A stretch of DNA of 35,104 nt from Betaproteobacteria bacterium HGW-Betaproteobacteria-9 (GCA_002842215.1 PHCC01000029.1:1-35104); one strand, 5' to 3'; shown: positions 21,483-31,137, counted from the first letter of the stretch. Notes: generated from the sequence alone by a model not told the origin. Made by a program: numbers and translations.

Positions 21483-22367
21483 ATGGCTGCTGAAGGTAAC
21501 GCAATCACCCCGGGTGAATACATCCGGCACCACCTGGTTCACTTGAACAACTCGGGTGAAAAGCAGCAATCCATTGTGGATTTTTCGATCATCAACCTGG
21601 ACTCCGTGGTGTTCAGTGTGGTGCTTGGCGCCTTTGTGTGTTTCCTGCTCTGGCGCGCCGCACGCAAGGCTTCGGCGGGTACGCCGGGTCGTTTCCAGGC
21701 GGCCGTGGAAATGCTGGTTGAAATGGTGGACGGCCAGGCCAAGTCGGTGATCCACAACGCCAACAGCCGCAAGCTGGTGGCTCCTTTGGCGCTGACGGTG
21801 TTCGTCTGGATCTTCATGATGAACTTCATGGACATGTTGCCGGTCGACCTGCTGCCGCGCCTCTGGGCTGAGTATTACTCGGCTACCGGCCACGATCCGC
21901 ACCACGCCTACCTCCGCGTTGTGCCCACCGCCGACCTGTCGACCACGCTGGGCCTGTCGATCTCGGTGCTGCTGCTTTGCCTGTTCTACAACATCAAGAT
22001 CAAGGGCCTTGGCGGCTGGTCGCACGAACTGGTGACGGCACCGTTTGGCACCAGCAAAAACCCGATCGCGGCGCTGCTGCTGGGCGTGGTGAATTTTTCT
22101 ATGCAAATGATCGAGTTCGTGGCCAAGACGGTTTCACACGGCATGCGGTTGTTTGGCAACATGTTCGCGGGTGAGCTGGTGTTCATGCTGATTGCGTTGC
22201 TGGGTGGTTTTGCTGCCTTCTCGCTCAGCGGTGGACTGTTCTTCATCGGACATGTGATCGCAGGCACGGTGTGGACCATCTTCCATATTTTGATCATCAC
22301 CTTGCAAGCGTTCATTTTCATGATGCTGGCCCTGATTTACCTCGGGCAGGCGCATGACGCTCACTAA
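21483..22367 (+). CDS. atpB: F1Fo ATP synthase subunit a
   Basis: The 294-residue membrane protein forms the proton half-channels next to the c-ring. The essential arginine is Arg222 in SHGMRLFGNMFAGE. Other signs are MNFMDMLPVDLLPRLW, GWSHELVTAPFGTSKNP and the final IFHILIITLQAFIFMMLALIYL. The N-terminal part (about 1-35) is polar, as in other betaproteobacteria. The gene ends 87 bases before atpE; the gap contains a long pyrimidine tract. Confidence 0.96.
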   Translation: MAAEGNAITPGEYIRHHLVHLNNSGEKQQSIVDFSIINLDSVVFSVVLGAFVCFLLWRAARKASAGTPGRFQAAVEMLVEMVDGQAKSVIHNANSRKLVAPLALTVFVWIFMMNFMDMLPVDLLPRLWAEYYSATGHDPHHAYLRVVPTADLSTTLGLSISVLLLCLFYNIKIKGLGGWSHELVTAPFGTSKNPIAALLLGVVNFSMQMIEFVAKTVSHGMRLFGNMFAGELVFMLIALLGGFAAFSLSGGLFFIGHVIAGTVWTIFHILIITLQAFIFMMLALIYLGQAHDAH

Positions 22368-22394
22368 GCGGCACGGGTCTTCCGTTCGCTGAGT

Positions 22395-22450
22395 TTTCTG
22401 TCTCTCTCTTTTTCTCTTTCTTTCTCAACTTTTCTCCATCTCAAAGGAAA
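22395..22450 (+). promoter_or_regulatory. Polypyrimidine tract and Shine-Dalgarno in front of atpE
   Basis: Bases 22401-22426 are pure C/T (26 in a row), and almost all of 22395-22441 is pyrimidine. AAAGGAAA (22443-22450) follows and then ATG 22455. In E. coli, a U-rich stretch before the atpE ribosome binding site raises translation of subunit c, needed in about ten copies per enzyme. This tract probably does the same, for example by binding ribosomal protein S1 (inference). Confidence 0.6.
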
Positions 22451-22454
22451 CATC

Positions 22455-22703
22455 ATGGAAAACGTTCTGGGTCTCGTCGCACTGGCTTGCGGTCTTATCG
22501 TCGGTCTGGGTGCCTTGGGCGCTTCGGTTGGCATCGGCATGATGGGCGGCAAGTTCCTCGAGTCCGGCGCCCGTCAGCCTGAGCTGATGAACGACCTGCA
22601 AACCAAGATGTTCCTGCTGGCTGGTCTGATCGACGCCGCCTTCCTGATCGGCGTGGCCATCGCCCTGCTGTTCGCCTTCGCCAACCCCTTCACGCTGGCC
22701 TGA
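22455..22703 (+). CDS. atpE: F1Fo ATP synthase subunit c
   Basis: The 82-residue hairpin of two membrane helices has the polar loop ARQPE at 39-43 and the ion-binding carboxylate Asp60 in LAGLIDAAFLIG. The glycine-rich first helix (GLGALGASVGIGMMGG) packs the ring. The use of Asp and the lack of the sodium-binding residue set point to proton coupling. Translation is probably boosted by the pyrimidine tract upstream, and the mRNA protected by the hairpin downstream (22710-22784). Confidence 0.97.
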   Translation: MENVLGLVALACGLIVGLGALGASVGIGMMGGKFLESGARQPELMNDLQTKMFLLAGLIDAAFLIGVAIALLFAFANPFTLA

Positions 22704-22709
22704 TGGTTC

Positions 22710-22784
22710 TTGCTGCCGTGCGCGGCGGCCATAGGTTGCCGGGCTCTGAGCCCGGTCGCACCAATGCCGTCCATGCCGCAGCAA
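22710..22784 (+). promoter_or_regulatory. Long imperfect hairpin between atpE and atpF
   Basis: The outer arms TTGCTGC (22710-22716) and GCAGCAA (22778-22784) are perfectly complementary. The inner stem CCGGGCT (22739-22745) and AGCCCGG (22749-22755) closes on a three-base loop; some middle bases also pair. It fills most of the 121-base gap. No T run follows, so an RNA-stability or processing role is likelier than termination. Confidence 0.55.
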
Positions 22785-22824
22785 GCGCGTCTACTCCCTT
22801 GTCAACACACAGAAAGGCGTTGCG

Positions 22825-23295
22825 ATGAATATCAATGCAACCCTCTTCGCGCAGGCCGTCGTTTTTGCGATTCTGGTGTGGTTCACGATGACCTTCGTGT
22901 GGCCACCCATCGCCAAAGCCCTTGACGAGCGTGCGTTGAAGATTTCCGAAGGCCTGGCCTCGGCTGAAAAAGCCAAGTCCGAGCTCGCTGTCGCCAACAA
23001 GCGCGTGGAAGAAGAGTTGAGCCAATCGCGCAACGAGTCCGCCATCCGTCTGGCCGATGCCGAGCGCCGTGCACAGACCGTGATCGAAGAGGCCAAGGCG
23101 CGTGCGACCGAAGAAGCCGCCAAGATCGTGGCCGCTGCTCACCAGGAAGCTCAAGCTCAGGTCGTCAAAGCCCGTGAGGCGCTGCGCGAAGAAGTGGCTT
23201 CCCTGGCAGTCAAAGGTGCCGAGCAGATCCTCAAGCGCGAAGTCAACGCCGGTGTTCACGCCGAGTTGCTGGGCCGCCTGAAGACCGAACTCTGA
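22825..23295 (+). CDS. atpF: F1Fo ATP synthase subunit b
   Basis: The 156-residue product has one N-terminal membrane helix (TLFAQAVVFAILVWFTMTFVW) and then a long, charged helix (about 30-130) rich in Ala, Glu, Lys and Arg. This makes the coiled-coil peripheral stalk that holds F1 against Fo. PPIAKALDERALKISEGLA is the usual hinge sequence. Length equals E. coli b (156). ATG 22825 follows AGAAAGGCG. Confidence 0.96.
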   Translation: MNINATLFAQAVVFAILVWFTMTFVWPPIAKALDERALKISEGLASAEKAKSELAVANKRVEEELSQSRNESAIRLADAERRAQTVIEEAKARATEEAAKIVAAAHQEAQAQVVKAREALREEVASLAVKGAEQILKREVNAGVHAELLGRLKTEL

Positions 23296-23341
23296 TCCCG
23301 CGATCCTCCACGCTTCCCCAGCAGGCATCCACAGGTAGACC

Positions 23342-23872
23342 ATGGCCGAAATCGCAACCATCGCCCGTCCTTACGCAGACGCGCTGTTCAAAGCCGCTGG
23401 CGCAGATGCTGCCGGCACCGCTGTCTGGCTTGACGAGCTGGCAGCCATCGCCAGCAACGAGCAGTTGCGCCAGTTCGCCGACAGCCCCAAGGCTTCCAGC
23501 GAGCAGGTGTTCGGTGTCATCACCGGCGTGCTCAAAGCCGGCTTGTCCACGGCGGCGCAGAATTTTCTGCGCATCGTGATCGAGAACGGTCGTCTGGCCG
23601 CTTTGCCCGAAATCGCCGAGCAGTTCCGGGCATTGAAAAACGCCCAGCAAGGCAGTTCCGACGCTGTGGTCCACAGCGCCTTCGAGATGGACAGCGCTGC
23701 GCTGGCCGATCTTTCGGGTGTGCTGGAAAATCGCTTTGGACGCAAGCTCAACCTGAAGGTTGAGCTCCAGCCAGACCTGATCGGTGGCGTTCGCGTGGTG
23801 GTGGGTGACGAGGTGCTCGACACCTCGGTCAAAGCCCGCCTGGAACAAATGAAAGTTGCGCTAACGGCTTGA
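23342..23872 (+). CDS. atpH: F1Fo ATP synthase subunit delta
   Basis: The 176-residue product begins EIATIARPYADALFKAA, has NFLRIVIENGRLAALPEI in the middle and ends with PDLIGGVRVVVGDEVLDTSVKARLEQM, all typical of the delta subunit that joins F1 to the b stalk. The spacing of 46 bases from atpF and 60 to atpA is normal. Confidence 0.96.
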   Translation: MAEIATIARPYADALFKAAGADAAGTAVWLDELAAIASNEQLRQFADSPKASSEQVFGVITGVLKAGLSTAAQNFLRIVIENGRLAALPEIAEQFRALKNAQQGSSDAVVHSAFEMDSAALADLSGVLENRFGRKLNLKVELQPDLIGGVRVVVGDEVLDTSVKARLEQMKVALTA

Positions 23873-23932
23873 AGCCCGTTGGTCGAATCCCGGGCGCGCC
23901 CTCATCCCATTTAACGAAAGAAGGAAAGAGTC

Positions 23933-25489
<1,557 letters not shown>

Positions 25490-25520
25490 ACCGGCCCATT
25501 GACCCGATAAAGGAGCAGCA

Positions 25521-26387
25521 ATGGCAGCAGGCAAGGAAATACGCGGCAAGATCAAATCGGTGGAGAACACCAAGAAGATCACCAAAGCCATGGAGATGGT
25601 CGCCGCCTCCAAAATGCGCAAGGCGCAGGACCGCATGCGTGCGGCCCGGCCTTACGCGGAAAAGGTGCGCCAGATCACCGGCAACCTGAGCCGCGCTAAC
25701 CCCGAGTACACGCACGCCTTCATGAAGGTCAACGATGCCAAAACCGCCGGTTTTGTCGTTGTGACGACCGACAAGGGACTGTGCGGCGGCATGAACACCA
25801 ACGTGCTGCGGGCCCTGACGACCCAGCTCAAGGATCTGCAGGCCAAAGGCATCGGCGCCGAGGCCGTGGCCATTGGCAACAAGGGTCTCGGTTTCCTCAA
25901 CCGCATCAATGCCAAGGTGGTGTCCAGCGCAACCGGACTGGGCGACACGCCCCATCTGGACAAGCTGATCGGCCCCGTGAAGTCGCTGCTCGATGCGTAC
26001 ACCGAAGGCCGCATCAACGCGGTCTACCTGTGCTACACCCGGTTCATCAACACGATGAAGCAGGAAGCCGTGACCGAGCAGTTGCTGCCGTTGAACGCAG
26101 GCACCTTGCAGGATGGCGCGGGCGGACGTGACTGGGATTACATCTACGAACCCGACGCACCCGCCGTGATCGACGAGCTGCTGCTGCGCTATGTGGAAGC
26201 CCAGGTGTACCAGGCCGTGGCCGAAAACATGGCCTCCGAGCAGTCGGCGCGCATGGTGGCCATGAAGGCCGCCACCGACAACGCCGGCAGCGTCATCGGC
26301 GAACTCAAGCTGGTCTACAACAAGACCCGCCAGGCCGCGATCACGAAAGAACTTTCGGAAATCGTCGCCGGCGCCGCAGCGGTCTGA
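25521..26387 (+). CDS. atpG: F1Fo ATP synthase subunit gamma
   Basis: The 288-residue product begins AGKEIRGKIKSVENTKKITK, followed by AMEMVAASKMRKAQDRM, the N-terminal helix of the rotor shaft. The middle has TTDKGLCGGMNTN and the C-terminus AATDNAGSVIGELKLVYNK then RQAAITKELSEIV. Gamma turns inside the alpha-beta hexamer and links to the c-ring. The ribosome binding site is AAGGAG. Nothing unusual. Confidence 0.97.
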   Translation: MAAGKEIRGKIKSVENTKKITKAMEMVAASKMRKAQDRMRAARPYAEKVRQITGNLSRANPEYTHAFMKVNDAKTAGFVVVTTDKGLCGGMNTNVLRALTTQLKDLQAKGIGAEAVAIGNKGLGFLNRINAKVVSSATGLGDTPHLDKLIGPVKSLLDAYTEGRINAVYLCYTRFINTMKQEAVTEQLLPLNAGTLQDGAGGRDWDYIYEPDAPAVIDELLLRYVEAQVYQAVAENMASEQSARMVAMKAATDNAGSVIGELKLVYNKTRQAAITKELSEIVAGAAAV

Positions 26388-26431
26388 AGCAGCCGTTCAA
26401 CAGAATCCAGAGAATTTAAAAGGTATCCATC

Positions 26432-27838
26432 ATGTCTCAAGTACAAGGCAAGATCGTCCAATGTATCGGCGCCGTGGTTGACGTGGAATTTCCGCGCAAC
26501 CAGATGCCCCACATCTATGACGCCCTGAAAATGGAGGGCTCGGCCCTGACGCTTGAAGTCCAGCAACAGCTGGGTGACGGCGTGGTGCGCACGATTGCGC
26601 TGGGCTCGTCCGACGGCCTGCGCCGCGGCATGCTGGTGACCAACACCGCAGAACCCATCATGGTGCCGGTGGGCAAGGCCACACTTGGCCGCATCATGGA
26701 CGTGCTCGGCACGCCCATCGACGAGCGCGGCCCGGTTGATCAGACCCTGACCGCCTCCATCCATCGCAAGGCCCCGGCCTATGACGAACTCAGCCCCTCG
26801 CAAGAGCTGCTGGAAACTGGCATCAAGGTGATCGACCTGATCTGCCCGTTCGCCAAAGGCGGCAAGGTGGGTCTGTTCGGTGGCGCCGGTGTGGGCAAGA
26901 CGGTGAACATGATGGAGCTCATCAACAACATCGCCAAGGCACACAGTGGTCTGTCGGTGTTCGCCGGTGTGGGTGAACGTACCCGTGAGGGCAATGACTT
27001 CTACCACGAGATGGCCGACTCCAAGGTGGTCGACCTTGAGAACCTGCCCAACTCCAAAGTGGCCATGGTCTACGGCCAGATGAACGAGCCACCGGGCAAC
27101 CGTCTGCGCGTGGCGCTGACCGGCCTGACCATCGCCGAGTCCTTCCGTGACGAAGGCCGTGACGTGCTGTTCTTCGTCGACAACATCTACCGTTTCACGC
27201 TGGCCGGTACCGAAGTGTCCGCCCTGCTGGGTCGCATGCCTTCCGCCGTGGGCTACCAGCCGACACTGGCCGAAGAAATGGGCCGTCTGCAAGAGCGTAT
27301 CACCTCGACCAAGGTCGGCTCGATCACCTCCATCCAGGCAGTTTACGTGCCAGCCGATGACTTGACCGACCCGTCGCCCGCCACGACCTTCGCCCACCTG
27401 GATTCCACCGTGGTGCTGTCGCGTGACATCGCTTCGCTGGGTATCTACCCCGCCGTGGACCCGCTGGACTCCACCAGCCGCCAGCTTGACCCGCTGGTCG
27501 TGGGCCAGGACCACTACGAAACCGCCCGCGCTGTGCAGAACACGCTGCAGCGCTACAAGGAGCTGCGCGACATCATCGCCATTCTGGGCATGGACGAACT
27601 GGCACCGGAAGACAAGCTGGCGGTGGCCCGCGCCCGCAAGATCCAGCGTTTCCTGTCGCAGCCGTTCCACGTCGCCGAAGTGTTCACCGGCTCGCCCGGC
27701 AAGTACGTGCCGCTGTCGGAAACCATCCGTGGTTTCAAGATGATCACGGCCGGCGAATGCGACCACCTGCCCGAGCAGGCCTTCTACATGGTCGGGTCTA
27801 TCGACGAAGCCTTCGAAAAGGCCAAAAAGGTGGCGTAA
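26432..27838 (+). CDS. atpD: F1Fo ATP synthase subunit beta
   Basis: The 468-residue protein is the catalytic subunit. The Walker A motif GGAGVGKT lies at 150-157. The Walker B region is DVLFFVDNIYRFTLAGTEVS. GERTREGNDFYHEM contains the catalytic glutamate (GER), and the beta signature is near YPAVDPLDSTSRQLDP. It makes ATP in the cytoplasmic F1 head. The following 123-base gap to atpC is unusually long for this operon and contains a foldback element. Confidence 0.98.
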   Translation: MSQVQGKIVQCIGAVVDVEFPRNQMPHIYDALKMEGSALTLEVQQQLGDGVVRTIALGSSDGLRRGMLVTNTAEPIMVPVGKATLGRIMDVLGTPIDERGPVDQTLTASIHRKAPAYDELSPSQELLETGIKVIDLICPFAKGGKVGLFGGAGVGKTVNMMELINNIAKAHSGLSVFAGVGERTREGNDFYHEMADSKVVDLENLPNSKVAMVYGQMNEPPGNRLRVALTGLTIAESFRDEGRDVLFFVDNIYRFTLAGTEVSALLGRMPSAVGYQPTLAEEMGRLQERITSTKVGSITSIQAVYVPADDLTDPSPATTFAHLDSTVVLSRDIASLGIYPAVDPLDSTSRQLDPLVVGQDHYETARAVQNTLQRYKELRDIIAILGMDELAPEDKLAVARARKIQRFLSQPFHVAEVFTGSPGKYVPLSETIRGFKMITAGECDHLPEQAFYMVGSIDEAFEKAKKVA

Positions 27839-27840
27839 AG

Positions 27841-27923
27841 CGGCGCCTCGGGGCGTCTGGCGTTGTTGTCGTGCTCGCCGTACCTTTAGTACGGCTGTGC
27901 GCGGCGCCTAGCCAGCCACCCCG
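27841..27923 (+). repeat. Foldback element between atpD and atpC
   Basis: The inner hairpin is GCCGTAC (27877-27883), loop CTTTA, GTACGGC (27889-27895). The outer arms CGGGG (27849-27853) and CTGGC (27857-27861) pair with CCCCG (27919-27923) and GCCAG (27911-27915), with a matching three-base internal loop on each side. The octamer CGGCGCCT occurs on both flanks (27841-27848 and 27902-27909). The core around GCCGTACCTTTAGTACGGC resembles a dispersed repeat I recall from Comamonadaceae genomes. It may reduce transcription or translation into atpC. Confidence 0.6.
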
Positions 27924-27961
27924 CTGCTTGCTTTCCACTCACCTTTTAAACTGGAGTATCT

Positions 27962-28378
27962 ATGAGCACCATCCACGTCGATGTGGTCAGCGCCGAAGAG
28001 TCGATCTTCTCGGGCGAGGCCAAGTTCGTGGCCCTGCCGGGCGAAGCGGGTGAACTGGGCATTCTGCCCGGCCACATTCCGCTGATCACCCGCATCAAGC
28101 CCGGTGCCGTGCGCATCGAGAAGGCTGATGGCGGCGAAGAGTTCGTGTTTGTGGCGGGTGGCATTCTGGAAGTGCAACCCCACTGCATCACTGTGCTGTC
28201 CGACACCGCCATCCGCGGCAAGGACCTGGACGAAGCCAAGGCCAGCGATGCGCGCAAGCAGGCCGAAGAAGCCGTCAAGAACGCCAAGAGCGATATCGAT
28301 CTGGCCAAGGCCACGTCCGAACTCGCGGTCATGGCCGCGCAGATTGCAGCGCTGCGCAAGTACCGCCAGAAAAAGTAA
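27962..28378 (+). CDS. atpC: F1Fo ATP synthase subunit epsilon
   Basis: The 138-residue product begins STIHVDVVSAEESIFSGEA and contains LPGEAGELGILPGHIPLITR (beta sandwich) and a C-terminal helical hairpin with DLAKATSELAVMAAQIAALR. Epsilon belongs to the rotor, and its C-terminal helices inhibit ATP hydrolysis. It is the last gene of the operon; ATG 27962 follows CTGGAGTATCT. A strong terminator comes 27 bases after the stop. Confidence 0.97.
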   Translation: MSTIHVDVVSAEESIFSGEAKFVALPGEAGELGILPGHIPLITRIKPGAVRIEKADGGEEFVFVAGGILEVQPHCITVLSDTAIRGKDLDEAKASDARKQAEEAVKNAKSDIDLAKATSELAVMAAQIAALRKYRQKK

Positions 28379-28401
28379 GACGCCCTGCGCGTTGGCTACA
28401 G

Positions 28402-28431
28402 AGAGACCGGCCGTTGGCCGGTCTTTTTTTT
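28402..28431 (+). terminator. Intrinsic terminator of the atp operon
   Basis: GACCGGCC (28405-28412), loop GTT, GGCCGGTC (28416-28423), then eight T (28424-28431). Strong Rho-independent terminator. Confidence 0.95.
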
Positions 28432-28499
28432 GCCGATTGTTGGTACGCGCCCGCACAATACGAGCATCTTGCCGAACCACTTCAACCCTCACCGCTGCC

Positions 28500-29072
28500 A
28501 TGTCGTCGATTTTTGAAAACCCGGACCTGGCACCGGAGGAAGTGGCGGCGCGCCTGCTGGTCACCGCATCTGCGCTGGACGACCTGACGCTGGCGGACGC
28601 CATGAAAGTGGTGGCTTACATGCGTCCCAAACGCATCAAATCCGGAACGGTGTTCATCCAGGAAGGTGAAATCCGTCAGAACGACTACATGCTGCTGGTG
28701 CTCGAAGGTGACATCGCCGTGGAGAATGCCCTGCCCGGTCTCAACGAAAGCATGGTGGTCAACATCATGGGTCCAGGACATCTGATCGGCGAAATGGGCG
28801 TGCTGGATGGCGCACCCCGCTCCGCCACCTGCACCGCCACCACCGACATCTATGCGGCCGTCCTCTCCCGGACCGCCCTCATGCGACTGCTCAAGGACGA
28901 GCCCCGCGTCGGCGCTCGCCTGCTGCTGGCGATCTCCAAACGCATGGCCGACCGCCTGCGCGAAACCACCCGCAAGCTCAAGACCTTTGCCCAGATGAAC
29001 AAGGCCTTGCAGCAGGAACTGCAGGTGGTCATGAACAACCGGACCGGACTCGAGGCCCAGAAACGCAGGTAA
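28500..29072 (+). CDS. Cyclic-nucleotide-binding-domain protein without DNA-binding domain
   Basis: The 190-residue product is a CRP/FNR-type sensor domain: IKSGTVFIQEGEIRQNDYMLLVLEGDIAV, then the phosphate-binding cassette GEMGVLDGAPRSAT (97-110), which keeps the Glu and Arg used to bind cAMP or a relative. A long helix follows (ISKRMADRLRETTRKLKTFAQ, then MNKALQQELQ). The winged-helix DNA-binding domain of CRP is absent and the frame stops, so it is likely a stand-alone sensor acting by protein contact. I chose ATG 28500; the open frame upstream overlaps atpC in another frame. It is separated from the atp operon by a terminator. Confidence 0.85.
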   Translation: MSSIFENPDLAPEEVAARLLVTASALDDLTLADAMKVVAYMRPKRIKSGTVFIQEGEIRQNDYMLLVLEGDIAVENALPGLNESMVVNIMGPGHLIGEMGVLDGAPRSATCTATTDIYAAVLSRTALMRLLKDEPRVGARLLLAISKRMADRLRETTRKLKTFAQMNKALQQELQVVMNNRTGLEAQKRR

Positions 29073-29099
29073 ACGCAGGCGCCGGTCGGCGGGCCTGCT

Positions 29100-29636
29100 T
29101 CAGGCGCGCACGACGCTGTTGCTCAGCTGGTTGGGGCGCAAGGTCCCGGAAGGGGCCGGGAAGTGCTCCACCAGCAGTGCCGAAACCTCCTCCAGCGCCT
29201 GTGTCAGCCCGTCTTCAACCTCACCCCGGTGCAGGCGGGCGCCGAGCCGGTCGACGATCGCTTGCCACTGCGCCTGATCCACCCGTTGCGCGAGGGCCCG
29301 GTCGGCAACGAATTCGATCGCGTGCTCGGCCAGCAGAAGGTAGATCAAGACGCCGTTGTTGTGTTCGGTGTCCCAGACGCCCATGCGGCCAAACCAGCTC
29401 ACCGCGCGTTCGCGCACCAGGGCCTTGATCGGGCGGTCCGGCTGCAGGCGCCACAGGTAGGACAACGGCAGCGCCGCTTCGACGCACAAGCGCACCTCAC
29501 CGGTATGCCGGGCTTCGCTGGCGCCGACGCGCTGGGCCAGGCGCTCGGCCATGTCGTCGGGCACCGCTCGGCGGGTGTCCGAGGCGTCGAGCCAGCGGTG
29601 TTTGAGGATGCGCAGCCATTTGTTCATTTTGCTCAC
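29100..29636 (-). CDS. TPM-domain protein (cytoplasmic type)
   Basis: The 178-residue product is a TPM (TLP18.3/Psb32/MOLO-1) domain without signal peptide: TGEVRLCVEAALPLSYLW, then RERAVSWFGRMGVWDTEHNNGVLIYLLLAEHAIEFVADRAL and VDRLGARLHRGEVEDGLTQAL. The domain fold is known, but its bacterial role is not; some are linked to membrane or photosystem repair. It starts with ATG overlapping the end of the next TPM gene by four bases (ATGA), and the trio TPM-TPM-LemA is a recurrent operon in betaproteobacteria. Confidence 0.87.
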   Translation of the reverse strand: MSKMNKWLRILKHRWLDASDTRRAVPDDMAERLAQRVGASEARHTGEVRLCVEAALPLSYLWRLQPDRPIKALVRERAVSWFGRMGVWDTEHNNGVLIYLLLAEHAIEFVADRALAQRVDQAQWQAIVDRLGARLHRGEVEDGLTQALEEVSALLVEHFPAPSGTLRPNQLSNSVVRA

Positions 29637-30532
29637 CAGTCTCCGGACGCACCGCCACCGCCAAAATCGCCTCCGCCGCCCGAGCCAAATCCGCCTCCGC
29701 CACCGAACCCACCCCCACCGCCGAAACCGCCGCCGCCCCAGCCGCCGTGGTGTCCACCCCGGGAGCTGCGCCCCGAAGTGGCCGAGGTGGGCAGAAACTG
29801 GATGAACAACGCGGCCAGCATGCCGAGCAGCCCTGCTCCGATGGCGATCCAGGCCACCGAGGTGATGACCCAGGCCAGTCCGCCCGCTGCGCCGCCGGTC
29901 AACAGGGTGCCGAGCTTATTGCCAAAGATGCCCCGCAAGACACCGGAGACGATCGGCACGGCAAACACCAGGAAGATCAGCACGTCCATCCACTCGAAGT
30001 CATTGACCGCAGCGGGCGCGGCCTGTGGCAGTGGGAGGTCCTCACCCGCGATGCGCGCCAGGATCTGGTCCACGCCGGCCTGGATACCGCCGGCGTAGTC
30101 ACCCTGGCGGAAGGCGGGCGTGACCGCCTGATCGATGATGCGGCGCGCGATCAGATCGGGGATCGCGCCTTCCAGTGTCTTGGCGGTCGCGATGCGCAGA
30201 CGGCGGTCGTCCTTGGCGATGACGAACAAGACCCCGTCGCCCACGTCCTTGCGTCCGAGCTTCCAGGCGTCGCCCAGGCGCTGGGTGTAGTCGGCGATGT
30301 CTTCCGGGGCCGTGGTCGCCACCATCAGCACCACGACCTGCGAGCCGCGGCTCTTCTCGAACGCTTCCAGCCGGGCTTCGAGGGAGGCGAGGCTGCCGGC
30401 ATCCAGCGTGCCGGTCTGGTCCATCACGCGGGCGCGCAACTCGGGCAGTGGCTGCAGGCCTTGGGCCCAGGCCACCGCGCCCAGCAGCCAGAAAACCGCC
30501 GCCAGAAGCGGGCGATGCCAGCGCACGGTCAT
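29633..30532 (-). CDS. TPM-domain membrane protein with glycine-rich tail (YgcG family)
   Basis: The 299-residue product has a signal peptide (about 1-24), a periplasmic TPM domain (DQTGTLDAGSLASLEARLEAF through RQGDYAGGIQAGVDQIL), two or three membrane segments (about 185-255), and a C-terminal tail of repeated GGGGFGGGGG ending SGDW. Such tails mark the YgcG family; the function is unknown but likely concerns the cell envelope. It overlaps the lemA start by four bases on the same strand. The glycine run makes a long proline frame on the other strand that is not a gene. Confidence 0.9.
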   Translation of the reverse strand: MTVRWHRPLLAAVFWLLGAVAWAQGLQPLPELRARVMDQTGTLDAGSLASLEARLEAFEKSRGSQVVVLMVATTAPEDIADYTQRLGDAWKLGRKDVGDGVLFVIAKDDRRLRIATAKTLEGAIPDLIARRIIDQAVTPAFRQGDYAGGIQAGVDQILARIAGEDLPLPQAAPAAVNDFEWMDVLIFLVFAVPIVSGVLRGIFGNKLGTLLTGGAAGGLAWVITSVAWIAIGAGLLGMLAALFIQFLPTSATSGRSSRGGHHGGWGGGGFGGGGGFGGGGGFGSGGGGDFGGGGASGDW

Positions 30533-31137
30533 TGCTTGTTGAAGTCCACCTTGGGCGGGCTGGAGATCGCGGCTTCGTTTTCGACCTGGAAACCCGCCTT
30601 GGGCGCGTAGCTGAACACCATGGCGGTGAGGTTGGTCGGGAAACTGCGCGCGAGCACGTTGTATTCCTGGATCGCCTGGATGTAGCGGTTGCGGGCCACG
30701 GTGATGCGGTTCTCGGTGCCTTCGAGCTGCACGCGGAGATCACTGAAGGCCTGGTTGGCCTTGAGGTTGGGGTACTGCTCGACCACCACCATCAGGCGGC
30801 TCAAGGCACTGCTCACCTCGCCCTGTGCGGCCTGGAATTTCTGCATCGCGGCCGGGTCGTTCAGCATCTCCGGCGTCATCTGGATCGAGGTCGCCTTGGA
30901 GCGTGCCTCGATCACCTTGGTCAGCGTCTCCTGCTCGAAGTTGGCTTCGCCCTTGACGGTGGCGACGATGTTCGGGATCAGGTCGGCGCGGCGCTGGTAC
31001 TGGTTCAGCACCTCGGACCAGGCGGACTTGCTCTGTTCGTCCAGGCGCTGGAAATCGTTGTAGCCGCAGCCGGTGAGACCGGCTGCCAGGAACAGGGCCA
31101 GGGCCCAGGTGGTCAAGGGTTTGAACAAGGTGCGCAT
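30529..31137 (-). CDS. lemA: LemA-family lipoprotein
   Basis: The 202-residue product has a lipobox-like AAGLTGCGYND, then helical LemA sequence: LDEQSKSAWSEVLNQYQRRADLIPNIVATVKG, ETLTKVIEARSKATSI and the final ARSFPTNLTAMVFSYAPKAGF. LemA proteins are anchored to the envelope and of unclear function. ATG 31137 is preferred: on the minus strand GGAGG stands 8 bases before, and the upstream in-frame codons to 31221 look non-coding. It is the first gene of the lemA-TPM-TPM operon. Confidence 0.93.
   Translation of the reverse strand: MRTLFKPLTTWALALFLAAGLTGCGYNDFQRLDEQSKSAWSEVLNQYQRRADLIPNIVATVKGEANFEQETLTKVIEARSKATSIQMTPEMLNDPAAMQKFQAAQGEVSSALSRLMVVVEQYPNLKANQAFSDLRVQLEGTENRITVARNRYIQAIQEYNVLARSFPTNLTAMVFSYAPKAGFQVENEAAISSPPKVDFNKQ

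Noticed and set aside
26315..27766. 483-codon minus-strand frame across atpD
   Set aside because: Antisense shadow of atpD, rich in His and Gln, without family resemblance.
29163..30098. Long plus-strand frame with a proline run
   Set aside because: It is the complement of the glycine-rich tail of the YgcG-family gene and of the TPM gene; no family resemblance.
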